Shown here: piece after piece, positions 25,231-34,107 of the stretch
How the letters are laid out: each line of letters starts with the position of its first letter
How positions within the stretch are numbered: position 1 is the first letter of the stretch
Origin: Streptomyces sp. NBC_01465
GTDB taxonomy: Bacteria > Actinomycetota > Actinomycetes > Streptomycetales > Streptomycetaceae
Direction: 5' to 3'
DNA: 64,000 nucleotides
NCBI RefSeq assembly: GCF_036227325.1
Contig: NZ_CP109467.1
Location: 1,240,001-1,304,000 of the forward strand
Notes under the pieces: generated by a model
Told to the model about the DNA's origin: nothing
What the model saw: the letters and a program-made list of their open reading frames with translations, nothing else
The model's database searches: none
Program-made: the position numbers and the translations under genes

Positions 25231-26232
25231 ATGACCGTTCGTCGCACAGCCGCCACCCTCGCAGCCTTCGGTGTCGCGCCGCTCGCGCTGACCGCTCTGG
25301 CCGCTTCGCCGGCCGCCGCCCACGGCTCGATGACGGACCCGGTCAGCCGGGTCGCCGGCTGCTACGCGGAGGGTCCCGAGAGCCCCCGGTCGGCGGCGTG
25401 CAAGGCGGCGGTCGCCGCCAGCGGTGTGCAGGCGTTCTACGACTGGAACGCGGTCAACATCGCCAATGCGGCGGGGAATTCGAAGCAGCTGATCCCCGAT
25501 GGCAAGCTGTGCAGCGCGGGCAACGACAAGTACAAGGGCCTGGACCTGGCCCGCGCCGACTGGCCCGCCAGCAAGCTCTCCTCGGGCAGCCACACCTTCC
25601 GCTACAAGGGCACCGCCCCGCACAAGGGGTCCTTCGAGCTCTACATCACGAAGGACAGTTACGACCCGTCGAAGCCCCTGAAGTGGTCGGACCTGGAGGC
25701 GGCGCCCTTCGTCAAGGTGACCGACCCGAAGATGGAGAACGGCGACTACGTTTTCGACGGCACGATCCCGCAGAAGTCGGGCCGCCACCTCATCTACTCG
25801 ATCTGGCAGCGCTCGGACTCCCCCGAGGCCTTCTACACCTGCTCCGACGTGGTCTTCGGCCAGGACAGCGGTGCCTCTACCGGTTCCGCGGGCGGCAGCA
25901 CCGCCACCGCCGAGCCGTCCGCCTCCGCCCCCTCCGACCAGGAGATCGCGGCGGGCGCGGACAAGTCCACCGTCCATCACAACCACACCTCGGCGACGCC
26001 CACGGAGGAGGCCAACCAGCCGGAAGCGGACGGCGCCTCCTCCCCGAGCGCGGCCGCGGCGGCCCCGGACTCGGGTGCGGCCGGCACCGAGAACCTCGCC
26101 GAGACCGGGGGCAGCTCGGCGACCTCGTACATCACGATCGGTGGTGCGGCCGCCCTCGCGATCGGCGCGGCGATGCTCTTCGCCAACCTCCGCCGCAAGG
26201 CCGTCCCCTCGGGCGGCCGCCACAGCCGCTAG
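25231..26232 (+). CDS. AA10 lytic polysaccharide monooxygenase with LAETG sortase anchor
   Basis: 333 residues; ATG preceded by AAGGAG. The signal peptide ends after Ala30, so His31 becomes the N-terminal copper-binding residue of the histidine brace (HGSMTDPVSR). The second brace His is in SGSHTFRY or the nearby APHKGSF, and the C-terminal axial aromatic is in EAFYTCSDVVF. The catalytic domain covers about 31-210. A Ser/Ala/Glu/Pro linker (about 211-288) leads to LAETG (289-293), a hydrophobic helix and an RRK tail, a class E sortase signal. The enzyme would oxidatively cut chitin or cellulose while tethered to the wall. Convergent with a lipase gene 3 bases away. Confidence 0.92.
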   Translation: MTVRRTAATLAAFGVAPLALTALAASPAAAHGSMTDPVSRVAGCYAEGPESPRSAACKAAVAASGVQAFYDWNAVNIANAAGNSKQLIPDGKLCSAGNDKYKGLDLARADWPASKLSSGSHTFRYKGTAPHKGSFELYITKDSYDPSKPLKWSDLEAAPFVKVTDPKMENGDYVFDGTIPQKSGRHLIYSIWQRSDSPEAFYTCSDVVFGQDSGASTGSAGGSTATAEPSASAPSDQEIAAGADKSTVHHNHTSATPTEEANQPEADGASSPSAAAAAPDSGAAGTENLAETGGSSATSYITIGGAAALAIGAAMLFANLRRKAVPSGGRHSR

Positions 26233-26235
26233 GCC

Positions 26236-27096
26236 CTAGCCGATCACCGAGGCGCAGGTGGTCGGGGTGGCGTGGGCCGGGTCGAGGGAGTTCGCCACCT
26301 CGTGGAAGGCGATCCGGTCGACCGTCCCGATCGTCACGTGCTCGGAGACGTCGACCCCGCACTTGTCCTGGAGCAGGACGTTGGTGACGTCGGGGCCCGA
26401 CAGGAACTGGCTGCGGTACGGGGTGACCACCTCGTCGTAGCGGGTGGCGATGACCGTGTAGCGCACCCCGGGCACGGTGTCGCCGCCCGCGTTGAGCTTG
26501 GTGATGAACGGGGAGCCCGCCACCTGGTCGGAGAGCCCCGGGGCTCCCTTGTGCAGGATGTCGGCCGCCCCGGGGAAGTAGGGCAGCAGGTTGGCGAGGC
26601 CGTCCAGGGTGGTGCCGTGGTTGTCGGGCGCGAGGCCCGTCAGGGAGTTCACCTTGGCGGCGCCGCCAAGGAATTTCAGGTAGTAGCGGGGCATCATGCC
26701 GCCCTGCGAGTGCCCGACCAGGTCGGCCTTGGGGGCGCCGGTCGCGGACAGGACGGTGTCGACGAAGCCGGCCAGCTGTCCGGCCGACTGGTCGATGGGG
26801 CCGAGACCGTTGAAGAGCGGTACGCCGGGGAGCTGCCCGTAGTCGAGGGAGAAGACGCAGTACCCGCGGTTGACCAGGTACGGGGCGAGGGCGATCCAGT
26901 TGTCGACGCTGTTCCCGAAAGTGCCGTGGACGAGGACGACGGGGCGCGGATGGGTGGCGGACGGGCGGCAGGAGTAGTTGTTCCAGCCGGCGGAGGGCGC
27001 GGAGGCCGCGGTGGCGGGTGCGGCGGGCAGTGCGGCGGCGGCCACGGCCAGCAGCAGTGCGGAGAGCGGTCTCAGGGCACGTTTCCAGGGCAGCAT
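26236..27096 (-). CDS. Secreted triacylglycerol lipase/esterase (alpha/beta hydrolase)
   Basis: 286 residues from ATG 27096, which follows AAGGAG; longer in-frame starts have no such site. Signal peptide about 1-31 (TATA-Ala-Ser cleavage region). The oxyanion segment is PVVLVHGTFGNSVDNW, the nucleophile elbow is VGHSQGGMM, and the catalytic His lies in the C-terminal region (TIGTVDRIAFHEVANSLDP). Two Cys pairs fit the disulfides of the Streptomyces LipA/estB-type family (SCO1735-like, from memory). It should cleave acylglycerols outside the cell. Confidence 0.92.
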   Translation of the reverse strand: MLPWKRALRPLSALLLAVAAAALPAAPATAASAPSAGWNNYSCRPSATHPRPVVLVHGTFGNSVDNWIALAPYLVNRGYCVFSLDYGQLPGVPLFNGLGPIDQSAGQLAGFVDTVLSATGAPKADLVGHSQGGMMPRYYLKFLGGAAKVNSLTGLAPDNHGTTLDGLANLLPYFPGAADILHKGAPGLSDQVAGSPFITKLNAGGDTVPGVRYTVIATRYDEVVTPYRSQFLSGPDVTNVLLQDKCGVDVSEHVTIGTVDRIAFHEVANSLDPAHATPTTCASVIG

Positions 27097-27295
27097 CGGG
27101 TGATCTCCTTGCGGCTCAAGGGAGTTGCGATGGCTGTTCGCCCTGCGGCCCGGACCACAAGAGTGATGTGCACACGCCAAATTACGCGCCAGTAACGCGG
27201 CGGGGGAAGCTACGCGTCAGTAAAGAACTGATGGAGGCTCAGCCGTTCGGCCCACCCGGCCTGCACGATCACCCGCCGCCCTTGAGCGTGGGGGC

Positions 27296-28321
27296 ATGAC
27301 TTTCGTCGACGAGGTGAAGAGCGCCGTCACCCCGCGAGCCGCGCTGCTCGTGCTGGGTGTGCTCGTACTGCAGCTGTTGTTCATCACGTCCTACGTGGGC
27401 GCGCTGCACAATCCCAAGCCGAGGGACGTCGCCTTCGGCGTGGTCGCGCCCGCGCAGGCCGCACCGAAGCTGGTCGCCGAACTCAAGCAGCTGCCGGGCA
27501 AGCCCCTCGACCCGCGTGCGGTCTCCGACGTGGCGACCGCACGCAGCCAGATCATGAACCGCGACATCGACGGCGCGCTCGTCGTCGACCCCGCCTCGAC
27601 GACCGACACGCTGCTCGTCGCATCCGGCGGGGGCACGGTGCTCGCGACGACGCTCACCAAGATCGCCACCGAGGTCGACGCGACCCAGCACCGTACGGTC
27701 AAGACCGTGGACGTCGCTCCGGCGTCCTCCCAGGACTTCGACGGTCTCTCCGCGTTCTACCTGGTCGTCGGCTGGTGCGTCGGCGGCTATCTCTGCGCCT
27801 CGATCCTCGCGATCAGCGCGGGATCCCGGGCCGCCAACCGCGACCGTGCGGCGATCAGGCTCGGCTCGATGGCGCTCTACTCGATCGTCAGCGGTCTGGG
27901 CGGCGCCGTCATCATCGGCCCGATCCTGGGTGCGCTGCCGGGTTCGATCATGGGTCTGTGGGGGCTCGGGGCGCTGGTGGTCTTCGCGGTCGGTGCGATC
28001 ACCCTGGCCCTGCAGGCGCTGACCGGCATCGTGGGCATCGGGCTCGCCGTCCTGATCATCGTGGTCGCGGGCAACCCGAGCGCGGGCGGCGCCTTCCCGC
28101 TGCCGATGCTGCCGCCGTTCTGGCAGGCGATCGGGCCCGCGCTGCCACCGGGTGCGGGCACCTGGGTGGCGCGCTCCATCGCGTACTTCAAGGGCAACGC
28201 GGTCACCGGACCGCTTCTGGTGCTCTCCGCATGGGCGGTGGTGGGCACCGTCATCACCCTGGTCATGTCGTCCTTGCGTAAGGGCAACAAGGACACGGTC
28301 GCCGAGGACGTCGCCGCATGA
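27296..28321 (+). CDS. YhgE/Pip-like (ABC-2 superfamily) membrane protein
   Basis: 341 residues from ATG 27296, preceded by GTGGGGG. One N-terminal helix (about 15-37) is followed by an outside domain of about 110 residues with the pattern GVVAPAQAAPKLVAELKQLPG...DIDGALVVDP, found in YhgE/Pip and DUF3533 proteins. Five to six helices (about 150-325) and a basic tail follow. This is the half-size permease layout of ABC-2 transporters, but no ATPase is adjacent. Role unknown; relatives act in secretion or phage sensitivity. The stop overlaps the next ATG (ATGA). Confidence 0.75.
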   Translation: MTFVDEVKSAVTPRAALLVLGVLVLQLLFITSYVGALHNPKPRDVAFGVVAPAQAAPKLVAELKQLPGKPLDPRAVSDVATARSQIMNRDIDGALVVDPASTTDTLLVASGGGTVLATTLTKIATEVDATQHRTVKTVDVAPASSQDFDGLSAFYLVVGWCVGGYLCASILAISAGSRAANRDRAAIRLGSMALYSIVSGLGGAVIIGPILGALPGSIMGLWGLGALVVFAVGAITLALQALTGIVGIGLAVLIIVVAGNPSAGGAFPLPMLPPFWQAIGPALPPGAGTWVARSIAYFKGNAVTGPLLVLSAWAVVGTVITLVMSSLRKGNKDTVAEDVAA

Positions 28322-28968
28322 ACTTCCCGCACCGCTCGGGCCCGGCCGCGCAGGCGGTCTCCGTCAAGCGGATGGAGCCCACCGCGCAGGCCCAGCTGGG
28401 GCCGCTCGGACTGACCGGCTTCATCGTGGTCACCACCATCGCGACCGGTATCGACGCGGGCATCTTCCCCGAGAAGCTGGCGGGCTCCGAGCTGCCGATG
28501 GTGGGCTTCTTCATCGGCGGTCTCGCGCAGCTGCTCGCGGGCCTCTTCCAGGCGCAGCGCGGTGACACCTGGCACGCCACGGTCTTCGGCGGTTTCGGGC
28601 TCTTCTGGATGGCGAAGGGGCTGATGATCCAGTGGGTGCTGCCGACGGTGGACCCGGCGCTGCGCGGCGACACGATGGGGCTGTTCACCCTGCCCTGGGT
28701 GTTCGTGGTGTTCGTGCTGTGGCTGGGCAGTCTGCGGATTCATCTGGCGCTGCTGACCACGTTCACCTTCGTGCTCGTGGTCTTCGTGGCGATGACCTGC
28801 AACGGCTTCACCGGTGAGGTGATCTGGAACCGGGTCGCGGGCTGGGCGGGTCTCTGTGCGGCGGCGGGTGCGCTGTATCTGCTGGCCGGGCAGATCATGG
28901 CGTCGACCTGGGGGCGCGCGGTGCTGCCGATGGGCCGGTTCGTGGCGCCGGAGATGCCGGAGTCCTAG
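28318..28968 (+). CDS. GPR1/FUN34/YaaH (SatP-type) acetate/succinate transporter
   Basis: 216 residues, ATG overlapping the previous stop. The N-terminal family motif appears as QLGPLGLTGFIVVTT (canonical NPAPLGL-type). Six transmembrane helices follow, with GGLAQLLAGLFQAQRGDTWHAT before the third. SatP transporters move acetate or succinate with protons through a hexameric channel-like structure. The convergent neighbour is adhE, which handles acetyl-CoA, acetaldehyde and ethanol, so C2 metabolism is a plausible shared theme, though co-regulation is not visible. A strong palindromic terminator follows. Confidence 0.85.
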   Translation: MNFPHRSGPAAQAVSVKRMEPTAQAQLGPLGLTGFIVVTTIATGIDAGIFPEKLAGSELPMVGFFIGGLAQLLAGLFQAQRGDTWHATVFGGFGLFWMAKGLMIQWVLPTVDPALRGDTMGLFTLPWVFVVFVLWLGSLRIHLALLTTFTFVLVVFVAMTCNGFTGEVIWNRVAGWAGLCAAAGALYLLAGQIMASTWGRAVLPMGRFVAPEMPES

Positions 28969-28988
28969 AGCGTTCCGTACGTACGGGA

Positions 28989-29018
28989 AAGGGCCGCCCG
29001 GAGCTCCGGGCGGCCCTT
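28989..29018. terminator. Bidirectional terminator between satP-like gene and adhE
   Basis: A perfect 30-base palindrome: arm AAGGGCCGCCCGGAG (28989-29003) and its complement (29004-29018). The A/T ends give a short U-run in both directions. It lies between convergent stops at 28968 and 29033. Confidence 0.8.
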
Positions 29019-29032
29019 CCTGCTGGTCGGGG

Positions 29033-31627
29033 CTACTTGCCGTAGTAGGCCCGGGTCATGAGCTGCTTCATGTCGTCGATCATCGGCATCCGCGGGTTGG
29101 CGGGCGCGCACTGGTCGGCGTAGGCGTTCATCGCCTGCTGCGGGAGGGCCTCGATGAAGGCCGCCTCGTCGACGCCCTCCTCCTGGAAGGAGGCCGGGAT
29201 GCCGCACTTCACGCGCAGTTCCTCGATGGCGCGGGCGTAGGACTCCACGCCCTCCTCGGGGGTCGATGCCTTGAGGCCGAGCGTCTTGGCGATCTCCTGG
29301 AAGCGCTCCGGGGCCCGGTAGACCTCGGCCTTCGGCCACGGGGTGGCCTTGCCGCTGACCTGGCCGTTGTGGCGTACGACGTGCGGCAGGAGCAGCGCGT
29401 TGGTGCGGCCGTGGGCGACGTGGAAGGTGTTTCCGAGCGTGTGCGCCATGGCGTGGACCAGGCCGAGGAAGGCGTTGGCGAAGGCCATGCCGGCGACGGT
29501 GGAGGCGTTGTGCATCTTCTCGCGGGCCTCGGGGTCGTTGGCCCCGTCGACGACGCAGCGCTCCAGGTTCTCGAAGATGAGCTTGATGGCCTGGAGGCAG
29601 AGGCCGTCGGTGTAGTCGTTCGCGTAGACGGAGACGTACGCCTCGGTGGCGTGGGTCAGGGCGTCGAAGCCGGAGTCGGCGGTGACCGTGGCCGGGAGGC
29701 CCATCGGGAGGACGGGGTCGACGATCGCCACGTTCGGGGTCAGCGCGTAGTCCGCGAGGGGGTACTTCTGGGCGGCCGCCGGGTCGGAGATGACCGCGAA
29801 GGGGGTGACTTCCGAGCCGGTGCCCGAGGTGGTCGGGATCGCGACCAGCTGCGCCTTCTCGCCCAGGGAGGGGAAGGTGTAGGCGCGCTTGCGGATGTCG
29901 AAGAACTTCTCCTTCGTGTCCGCGAACTCGATCTCGGGGTGCTCGTACATCAGCCACATGATCTTGGCCGCGTCCATGGCCGAGCCGCCGCCGAGCGCGA
30001 TGATCGTGTCGGGCTCGAAGTCCCGCATCATCGCGGCACCGGCCTGCACGGTGGCCAGCTCGGGGTTGGGCTCGACGTTGTCGATGACCTGGAGGACGAC
30101 CTTGGACTCGCGGCCGCCCAGGATGTCGGTGACCTTCTGTACGAAGCCGAGCTTCCCCATGGTCTTGTCGGTGACCACCGTGACGCGCTTCAGCCCGTCC
30201 ATCTCGCCGAGGTAGCGGATGGAGTTGCGCTCGAAGTAGATCTTCGGCGGGACCTTGAACCACTGCATGTTGGTGTTGCGCCGTCCGATCCGCTTGATGT
30301 TGACGAGGTTGACCGCGGTGACGTTGTTGGAGACCGAGTTGTGGCCGTACGAGCCGCAGCCGAGGGTCAGCGAGGGGAGGAAGGAGTTGTAGACGTCGCC
30401 GATGCCGCCGAAGGTGGAGGGGGCGTTGACGATGACGCGGATCGCCTTGACGCGCCTGCCGAACTCCTCCGCCAGGCCCTCGTCCTCGGTGTGGATGGCG
30501 GCGCTGTGCCCGAGTCCGTTGAACTCGACCATCTGCGCGGAGAGTTGGAGGCCCTGCTCGGTGGAGCCGGCCTTGAGGGCGGCGAGGATCGGGGAGAGCT
30601 TCTCGCGGGTCAGCGGCTCGTTGTCGCCGACCTCGGCGCATTCGGCGACGAGGATCGCGGTGCCGTCGGGGACCTCGAAGCCGGCCTGTTCGGCGATCCA
30701 CTGGGGGGACTTGCCGACGACGGCGGCGTTCAGCTTGCCGCCCGCGCAGTCCGCGGCGAAGGCCGTGGTGCCGAAGACGTACTCCTCCAGCTTGGTCTTC
30801 TCGGCGGCGGTGACGACGTACGCGCCGAGGCGCTGCAGCTCCGCGATGCCCTGCTCGTACACCTCGGTGTCGAAGATGACGGCCTGCTCGGAGGCGCAGA
30901 TCATGCCGTTGTCGAAGGACTTGGAGAGCACGATGTCGTGGACGGCGCGCTGCAGTTTGCCGCTCTTGGTGACGTACGCGGGGACGTTGCCCGCACCGAC
31001 GCCGAGCGCCGGCTTCCCGCACGAGTAGGCCGCCTTGACCATGGCGTTTCCGCCGGTGGCGAGGATGGTGGAGACGCCCTCGTGGTTCATCAGCAGGCCG
31101 GTGGCCTCCATCGAGGGCTCCTCGATCCACTGCACGCAGTGCTCGGGGGCGCCGGCGGCGACGGCGGCGTCCCGGACGATGCGGGCCGCTTCGGAGGAGC
31201 ACTTCTGCGCGGAGGGGTGGAAGGCGAAGACGATGGGGTTACGGGTCTTCAGCGCGATCAGCGCCTTGAAGACCGTGGTCGACGTCGGGTTGGTCACCGG
31301 GGTCATGGCGCAGATGACGCCGACCGGCTCGGCGATCTCCGTGATCCCGTTGAGTTCGTCGCGGTTGATGACGCCGACGGTCTTCAGTCCGGCCATCGAG
31401 TGGGTGACGTGCTCGCAGGCGAAGAGGTTCTTGACCGCTTTGTCCTCGAAGAGGCCGCGGCCGGTCTCCTCGACGGCGAGCCGGGCGAGCTCCCCGTGCT
31501 GACTGAGCGCCGCCAGCGAGGCCTTCTTGACGATGTGGTCGACCTGCTCCTGGGTGAACGACTCGAAACGGCCGAGCGCGTCCAGCGCCCCTTCGACCAG
31601 TCCGTCCACCATCGTGTTGGCCTCCAT
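29033..31627 (-). CDS. adhE: Bifunctional acetaldehyde-CoA/alcohol dehydrogenase
   Basis: 864 residues, the usual AdhE length; ATG follows AAGGAG. Residues about 1-440 are the aldehyde dehydrogenase half: AEPVGVICAMTPVTNPTSTTVFKAL, and the catalytic Cys in FDNGMICASEQ. Residues about 455-864 are the iron alcohol dehydrogenase half: ALGGGSAMDAAKIMWL, and the metal-binding Asp/His set in DALTHATEAY, GLVHAMAHTLG and HGRTNALLLPH. It reduces acetyl-CoA to ethanol using two NADH, or works backwards, and usually forms spirosomes. AdhE is a fermentative enzyme and unexpected in an aerobe. No Rex-type operator is seen upstream. A second start with a good ribosome site lies upstream in another frame (31668). 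Confidence 0.96.
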   Translation of the reverse strand: MEANTMVDGLVEGALDALGRFESFTQEQVDHIVKKASLAALSQHGELARLAVEETGRGLFEDKAVKNLFACEHVTHSMAGLKTVGVINRDELNGITEIAEPVGVICAMTPVTNPTSTTVFKALIALKTRNPIVFAFHPSAQKCSSEAARIVRDAAVAAGAPEHCVQWIEEPSMEATGLLMNHEGVSTILATGGNAMVKAAYSCGKPALGVGAGNVPAYVTKSGKLQRAVHDIVLSKSFDNGMICASEQAVIFDTEVYEQGIAELQRLGAYVVTAAEKTKLEEYVFGTTAFAADCAGGKLNAAVVGKSPQWIAEQAGFEVPDGTAILVAECAEVGDNEPLTREKLSPILAALKAGSTEQGLQLSAQMVEFNGLGHSAAIHTEDEGLAEEFGRRVKAIRVIVNAPSTFGGIGDVYNSFLPSLTLGCGSYGHNSVSNNVTAVNLVNIKRIGRRNTNMQWFKVPPKIYFERNSIRYLGEMDGLKRVTVVTDKTMGKLGFVQKVTDILGGRESKVVLQVIDNVEPNPELATVQAGAAMMRDFEPDTIIALGGGSAMDAAKIMWLMYEHPEIEFADTKEKFFDIRKRAYTFPSLGEKAQLVAIPTTSGTGSEVTPFAVISDPAAAQKYPLADYALTPNVAIVDPVLPMGLPATVTADSGFDALTHATEAYVSVYANDYTDGLCLQAIKLIFENLERCVVDGANDPEAREKMHNASTVAGMAFANAFLGLVHAMAHTLGNTFHVAHGRTNALLLPHVVRHNGQVSGKATPWPKAEVYRAPERFQEIAKTLGLKASTPEEGVESYARAIEELRVKCGIPASFQEEGVDEAAFIEALPQQAMNAYADQCAPANPRMPMIDDMKQLMTRAYYGK

Positions 31628-31746
31628 GGCAGCTGCTCCTTCTGCGGGCTTTTCGCTGACACCTCCATGGGACTCCTTTACGGATGCCTCAGGGGCCCGA
31701 GAAAGCCCTCGGTCGAGGGGCCGAAGGTCCCCCTGACCACGGCGAA

Positions 31747-31783
31747 GGGCCCGGCTCGTCCGCAGGGGACGGGCCGGGCCCTC
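31747..31783 (-). terminator. Terminator of the streptogrisin-type protease gene
   Basis: A 16-bp GC-rich stem (one G-U) of AGGGCCCGGCTCGTCC (31747-31762) with 31767-31783, loop GCAG, 15 bases after the protease stop on the minus strand. It also separates the protease from adhE. Confidence 0.7.
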
Positions 31784-31798
31784 GTACGTACGGAACGG

Positions 31799-32884
31799 TC
31801 AGCCGATCGTCGCTCCGAAGGCCGCCAGCGCCGCGGGCACCGGCTGGAAGAAGGTCTCCCCGCCCGCGCTGCAGTCGCCGCTGCCGCCCGAGGTCAGCCC
31901 GATCGCGGTGTCGCCCGCGAAGAGGGAGCCGCCGCTGTCGCCGGGCTCGGCGCAGACGTCGGTCTGGATGAGTCCGTTGACGATGTCGCCGTTGCCGTAG
32001 TTCACGGTGGCGTTCAGGCCGGTCACCGTACCGCCGTGCACCTGCGTGGTGGAGCCGCTGCGCTGCACCGCCATCCCGACGGTGGCCTCGCCCGCCTTGG
32101 TGATCTGCTGGGTGGAGCCGTTGTAGAGGTCCACCTCGCTCGGGTGGGGAGTGTCCGAGGTGTACTTCACCAGGCCGTAGTCGTGGCCGGGGAAGTCGGA
32201 GGCGGCGTTGGTGCCGATCTCGGAGCCGCCCTGGGAGTCCGACCAGCTGGAGATGGCCTCGGTGCAGTGGCCCGCGGTGATGAAGTACGGCTCACCGTCC
32301 TTGACCACGTTGAAGCCGAGCGAGCAACGGCCGTTCGAGCCCCAGATGGCGTCGCCGCCGGCGATCAGGGGCTTGAACTCCCCCGCGCTCTTCTTCAGTA
32401 CGGCCGTGGAGCCGAGCCCCTTCACGACGGAGCTGAGCTTGCTCCACTCCGCCCCGGAGACCGTGCGGTCGGCGGTGACGACCATCTTGTTGCTCACCGG
32501 GTCCAGCGCCCACGACGTACCGCCGATGGACGCCTTGTCGGTGAGGGTCTGCCGGGCGGTCTTCAGCTCCGCGAGGGAGTTCTGGACGATTCTCGCCCGG
32601 CCGCCCGCCGCACGGACGCCGTCGGCCGCCGTCTCGTCGAGGACATTGACCACCAGGGCGCGGGACTTGGCGTCGTAGTACGAACCTGCCGCGTCGCCGC
32701 CGAGCTTGCTCTGCAGCGTCGAGGCCAGGTTTCCGGCCGCCGTCGCGGACAGGGTCTTCAGAGTCGGGGCGGCCGGGGACTCGCTGGCGTTCGCAGTCTG
32801 GAACGTCACTCCCGCCGCTATCAGTGCGGTCACGCCCGCTGCCGCGAGGGCAGCGCGGCGCTTGGGTATGCGTCGGTGCTTCAA
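31799..32884 (-). CDS. Secreted S1 serine protease with propeptide (streptogrisin/alpha-lytic type)
   Basis: 361 residues. Signal peptide about 1-34 (cleavage near ANA-SES). A pro-region (about 40-170) of the alpha-lytic protease prodomain type contains the [13 protein letters not shown] strand. The mature enzyme starts near residue 172 ([20 protein letters not shown]). The catalytic triad is His in FITAGHC, Asp in GHDYGLVKY, and Ser in [10 protein letters not shown]. Two disulfide pairs are expected. There is no C-terminal binding domain. A secreted endopeptidase of the SGPD or SAM-P20 type. Together with a related gene at 44451 it flanks the FxSxx/SLATT block. Confidence 0.94.
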   Translation of the reverse strand: MKHRRIPKRRAALAAAGVTALIAAGVTFQTANASESPAAPTLKTLSATAAGNLASTLQSKLGGDAAGSYYDAKSRALVVNVLDETAADGVRAAGGRARIVQNSLAELKTARQTLTDKASIGGTSWALDPVSNKMVVTADRTVSGAEWSKLSSVVKGLGSTAVLKKSAGEFKPLIAGGDAIWGSNGRCSLGFNVVKDGEPYFITAGHCTEAISSWSDSQGGSEIGTNAASDFPGHDYGLVKYTSDTPHPSEVDLYNGSTQQITKAGEATVGMAVQRSGSTTQVHGGTVTGLNATVNYGNGDIVNGLIQTDVCAEPGDSGGSLFAGDTAIGLTSGGSGDCSAGGETFFQPVPAALAAFGATIG

Positions 32885-33108
32885 CTCTTCGCCTTCCTGT
32901 GGGGGCCGTATCCGGACAAGTGGGGTGTTCGGACACGGAGGATGGGCGGCCCACTATTCCGACACGCACAGGGAACACACAAGACCGACTTCCGGACGCG
33001 CACACGACAACAACAAAGCGCCCCCGGTCCGTTCACGAACTGGGGGTACGCCGTGCCGATTACCTCTGCGAACACTGACAGCGTCCGCGTACGGGCGCTG
33101 GGTGAGGA

Positions 33109-33972
33109 CTAGTCCTGTCCGGTATTCGACTGTTCCGGATCGGATTCCGGCGGCAGTTGAGCTTTCGCGGGCTGCTCGGCGATGGGCGCCGGAGCCGCCG
33201 CAGCCGCCGGAGCCGGCGCCGCGCGCTCCAGGAAGCGCAGCAGCTCCACCGGGAAGGGCAGCACCAGCGTGGAGTTCTTCTCCGCCGCCACCGCCACCAC
33301 CGTCTGCAGCAGCCGCAGCTGGAGCGCGGCCGGCTGGTCCGACATCACCTCGGCGGCCTCCGCCAGCTTCTTCGAGGCCTGCAGCTCACCGTCCGCGTTG
33401 ATGACCCGGGCCCGCCGCTCCCGGTCCGCCTCGGCCTGCCGTGCCATCGACCGTTTCATGGTCTCGGGCAGCGACACGTCCTTGATCTCCACCCGGTCGA
33501 TCTGCACGCCCCATCCGATCGCCGGGCTGTCGATCATCAACTCGAGCCCCTGGTTGAGCTTTTCGCGGTTCGACAGGAGATCGTCGAGATCGCTCTTGCC
33601 GATGATGGAGCGCAGCGAGGTCTGCGCCATCTGGGACACGGCGAAGCGGTAGTCCTCGACCTGCACCAGCGCGTCGGACGCGTCCACCACCTTGAAATAG
33701 ATGACGGCGTCCACCCGGACCGTGACATTGTCGCGGGTGATGCCGTCCTGCGCGGGCACGGGCATGGTCACGATCTGCATGTTGACCTTGCGCAGCCGGT
33801 CCACGAACGGCACGACCATCGTGAAGCCGGGTCCCCGCACGGAATCTTTGAGCCGTCCCAACCGGAAGACCACACCACGCTCGTACTGTTTGACGACACG
33901 GGCCCCTGCCATCACATAGACAGCACCCGCGGCCACGACAGCCGCTCCCGCCGACATCAGTTCCTCGACCAT
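33109..33972 (-). CDS. Slipin (SPFH/stomatin-like membrane protein)
   Basis: 287 residues from ATG 33972, preceded by a GGGGGG run; the much longer open frame upstream has different base character. One hydrophobic N-terminal hairpin or helix (about 6-25) is followed by the SPFH domain: VVKQYERGVVFRLGRLKDSVRGPGF, VTVRVDAVIYFKVVDASDALVQVEDY, and IDRVEIKDVSLPETMKRSMARQAEADRERRA. A helical stretch and an Ala/Pro-rich tail end the protein. Slipins oligomerise at membranes and scaffold proteases or microdomains. There is no NfeD or FtsH partner nearby. Divergent from an alpha/beta hydrolase. Confidence 0.9.
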   Translation of the reverse strand: MVEELMSAGAAVVAAGAVYVMAGARVVKQYERGVVFRLGRLKDSVRGPGFTMVVPFVDRLRKVNMQIVTMPVPAQDGITRDNVTVRVDAVIYFKVVDASDALVQVEDYRFAVSQMAQTSLRSIIGKSDLDDLLSNREKLNQGLELMIDSPAIGWGVQIDRVEIKDVSLPETMKRSMARQAEADRERRARVINADGELQASKKLAEAAEVMSDQPAALQLRLLQTVVAVAAEKNSTLVLPFPVELLRFLERAAPAPAAAAAPAPIAEQPAKAQLPPESDPEQSNTGQD

Positions 33973-34107
33973 CACGGCCCCCCAGGGTCCGAATTGGACG
34001 TGCCCATTGACCGTAACCCCGCTTGCCGCGCGATGGGGAGTCCCGGTCGTGGCCCTATGGGCCTGAGAGCCGTGATGAGCAATCATCTGACCTAAGGGGG
34101 AGTGCCA

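Noticed and set aside
31628..31798. Possible Rex redox operator before adhE
   Set aside because: No TGTGA-N6-TCACA-like palindrome is present.
28856..33112. Open frame of about 1400 codons on the plus strand through adhE and the protease gene
   Set aside because: Antisense shadow: Val/Gly/Asp-rich translation without motifs, while the minus strand encodes AdhE and a streptogrisin-type protease with full active sites.
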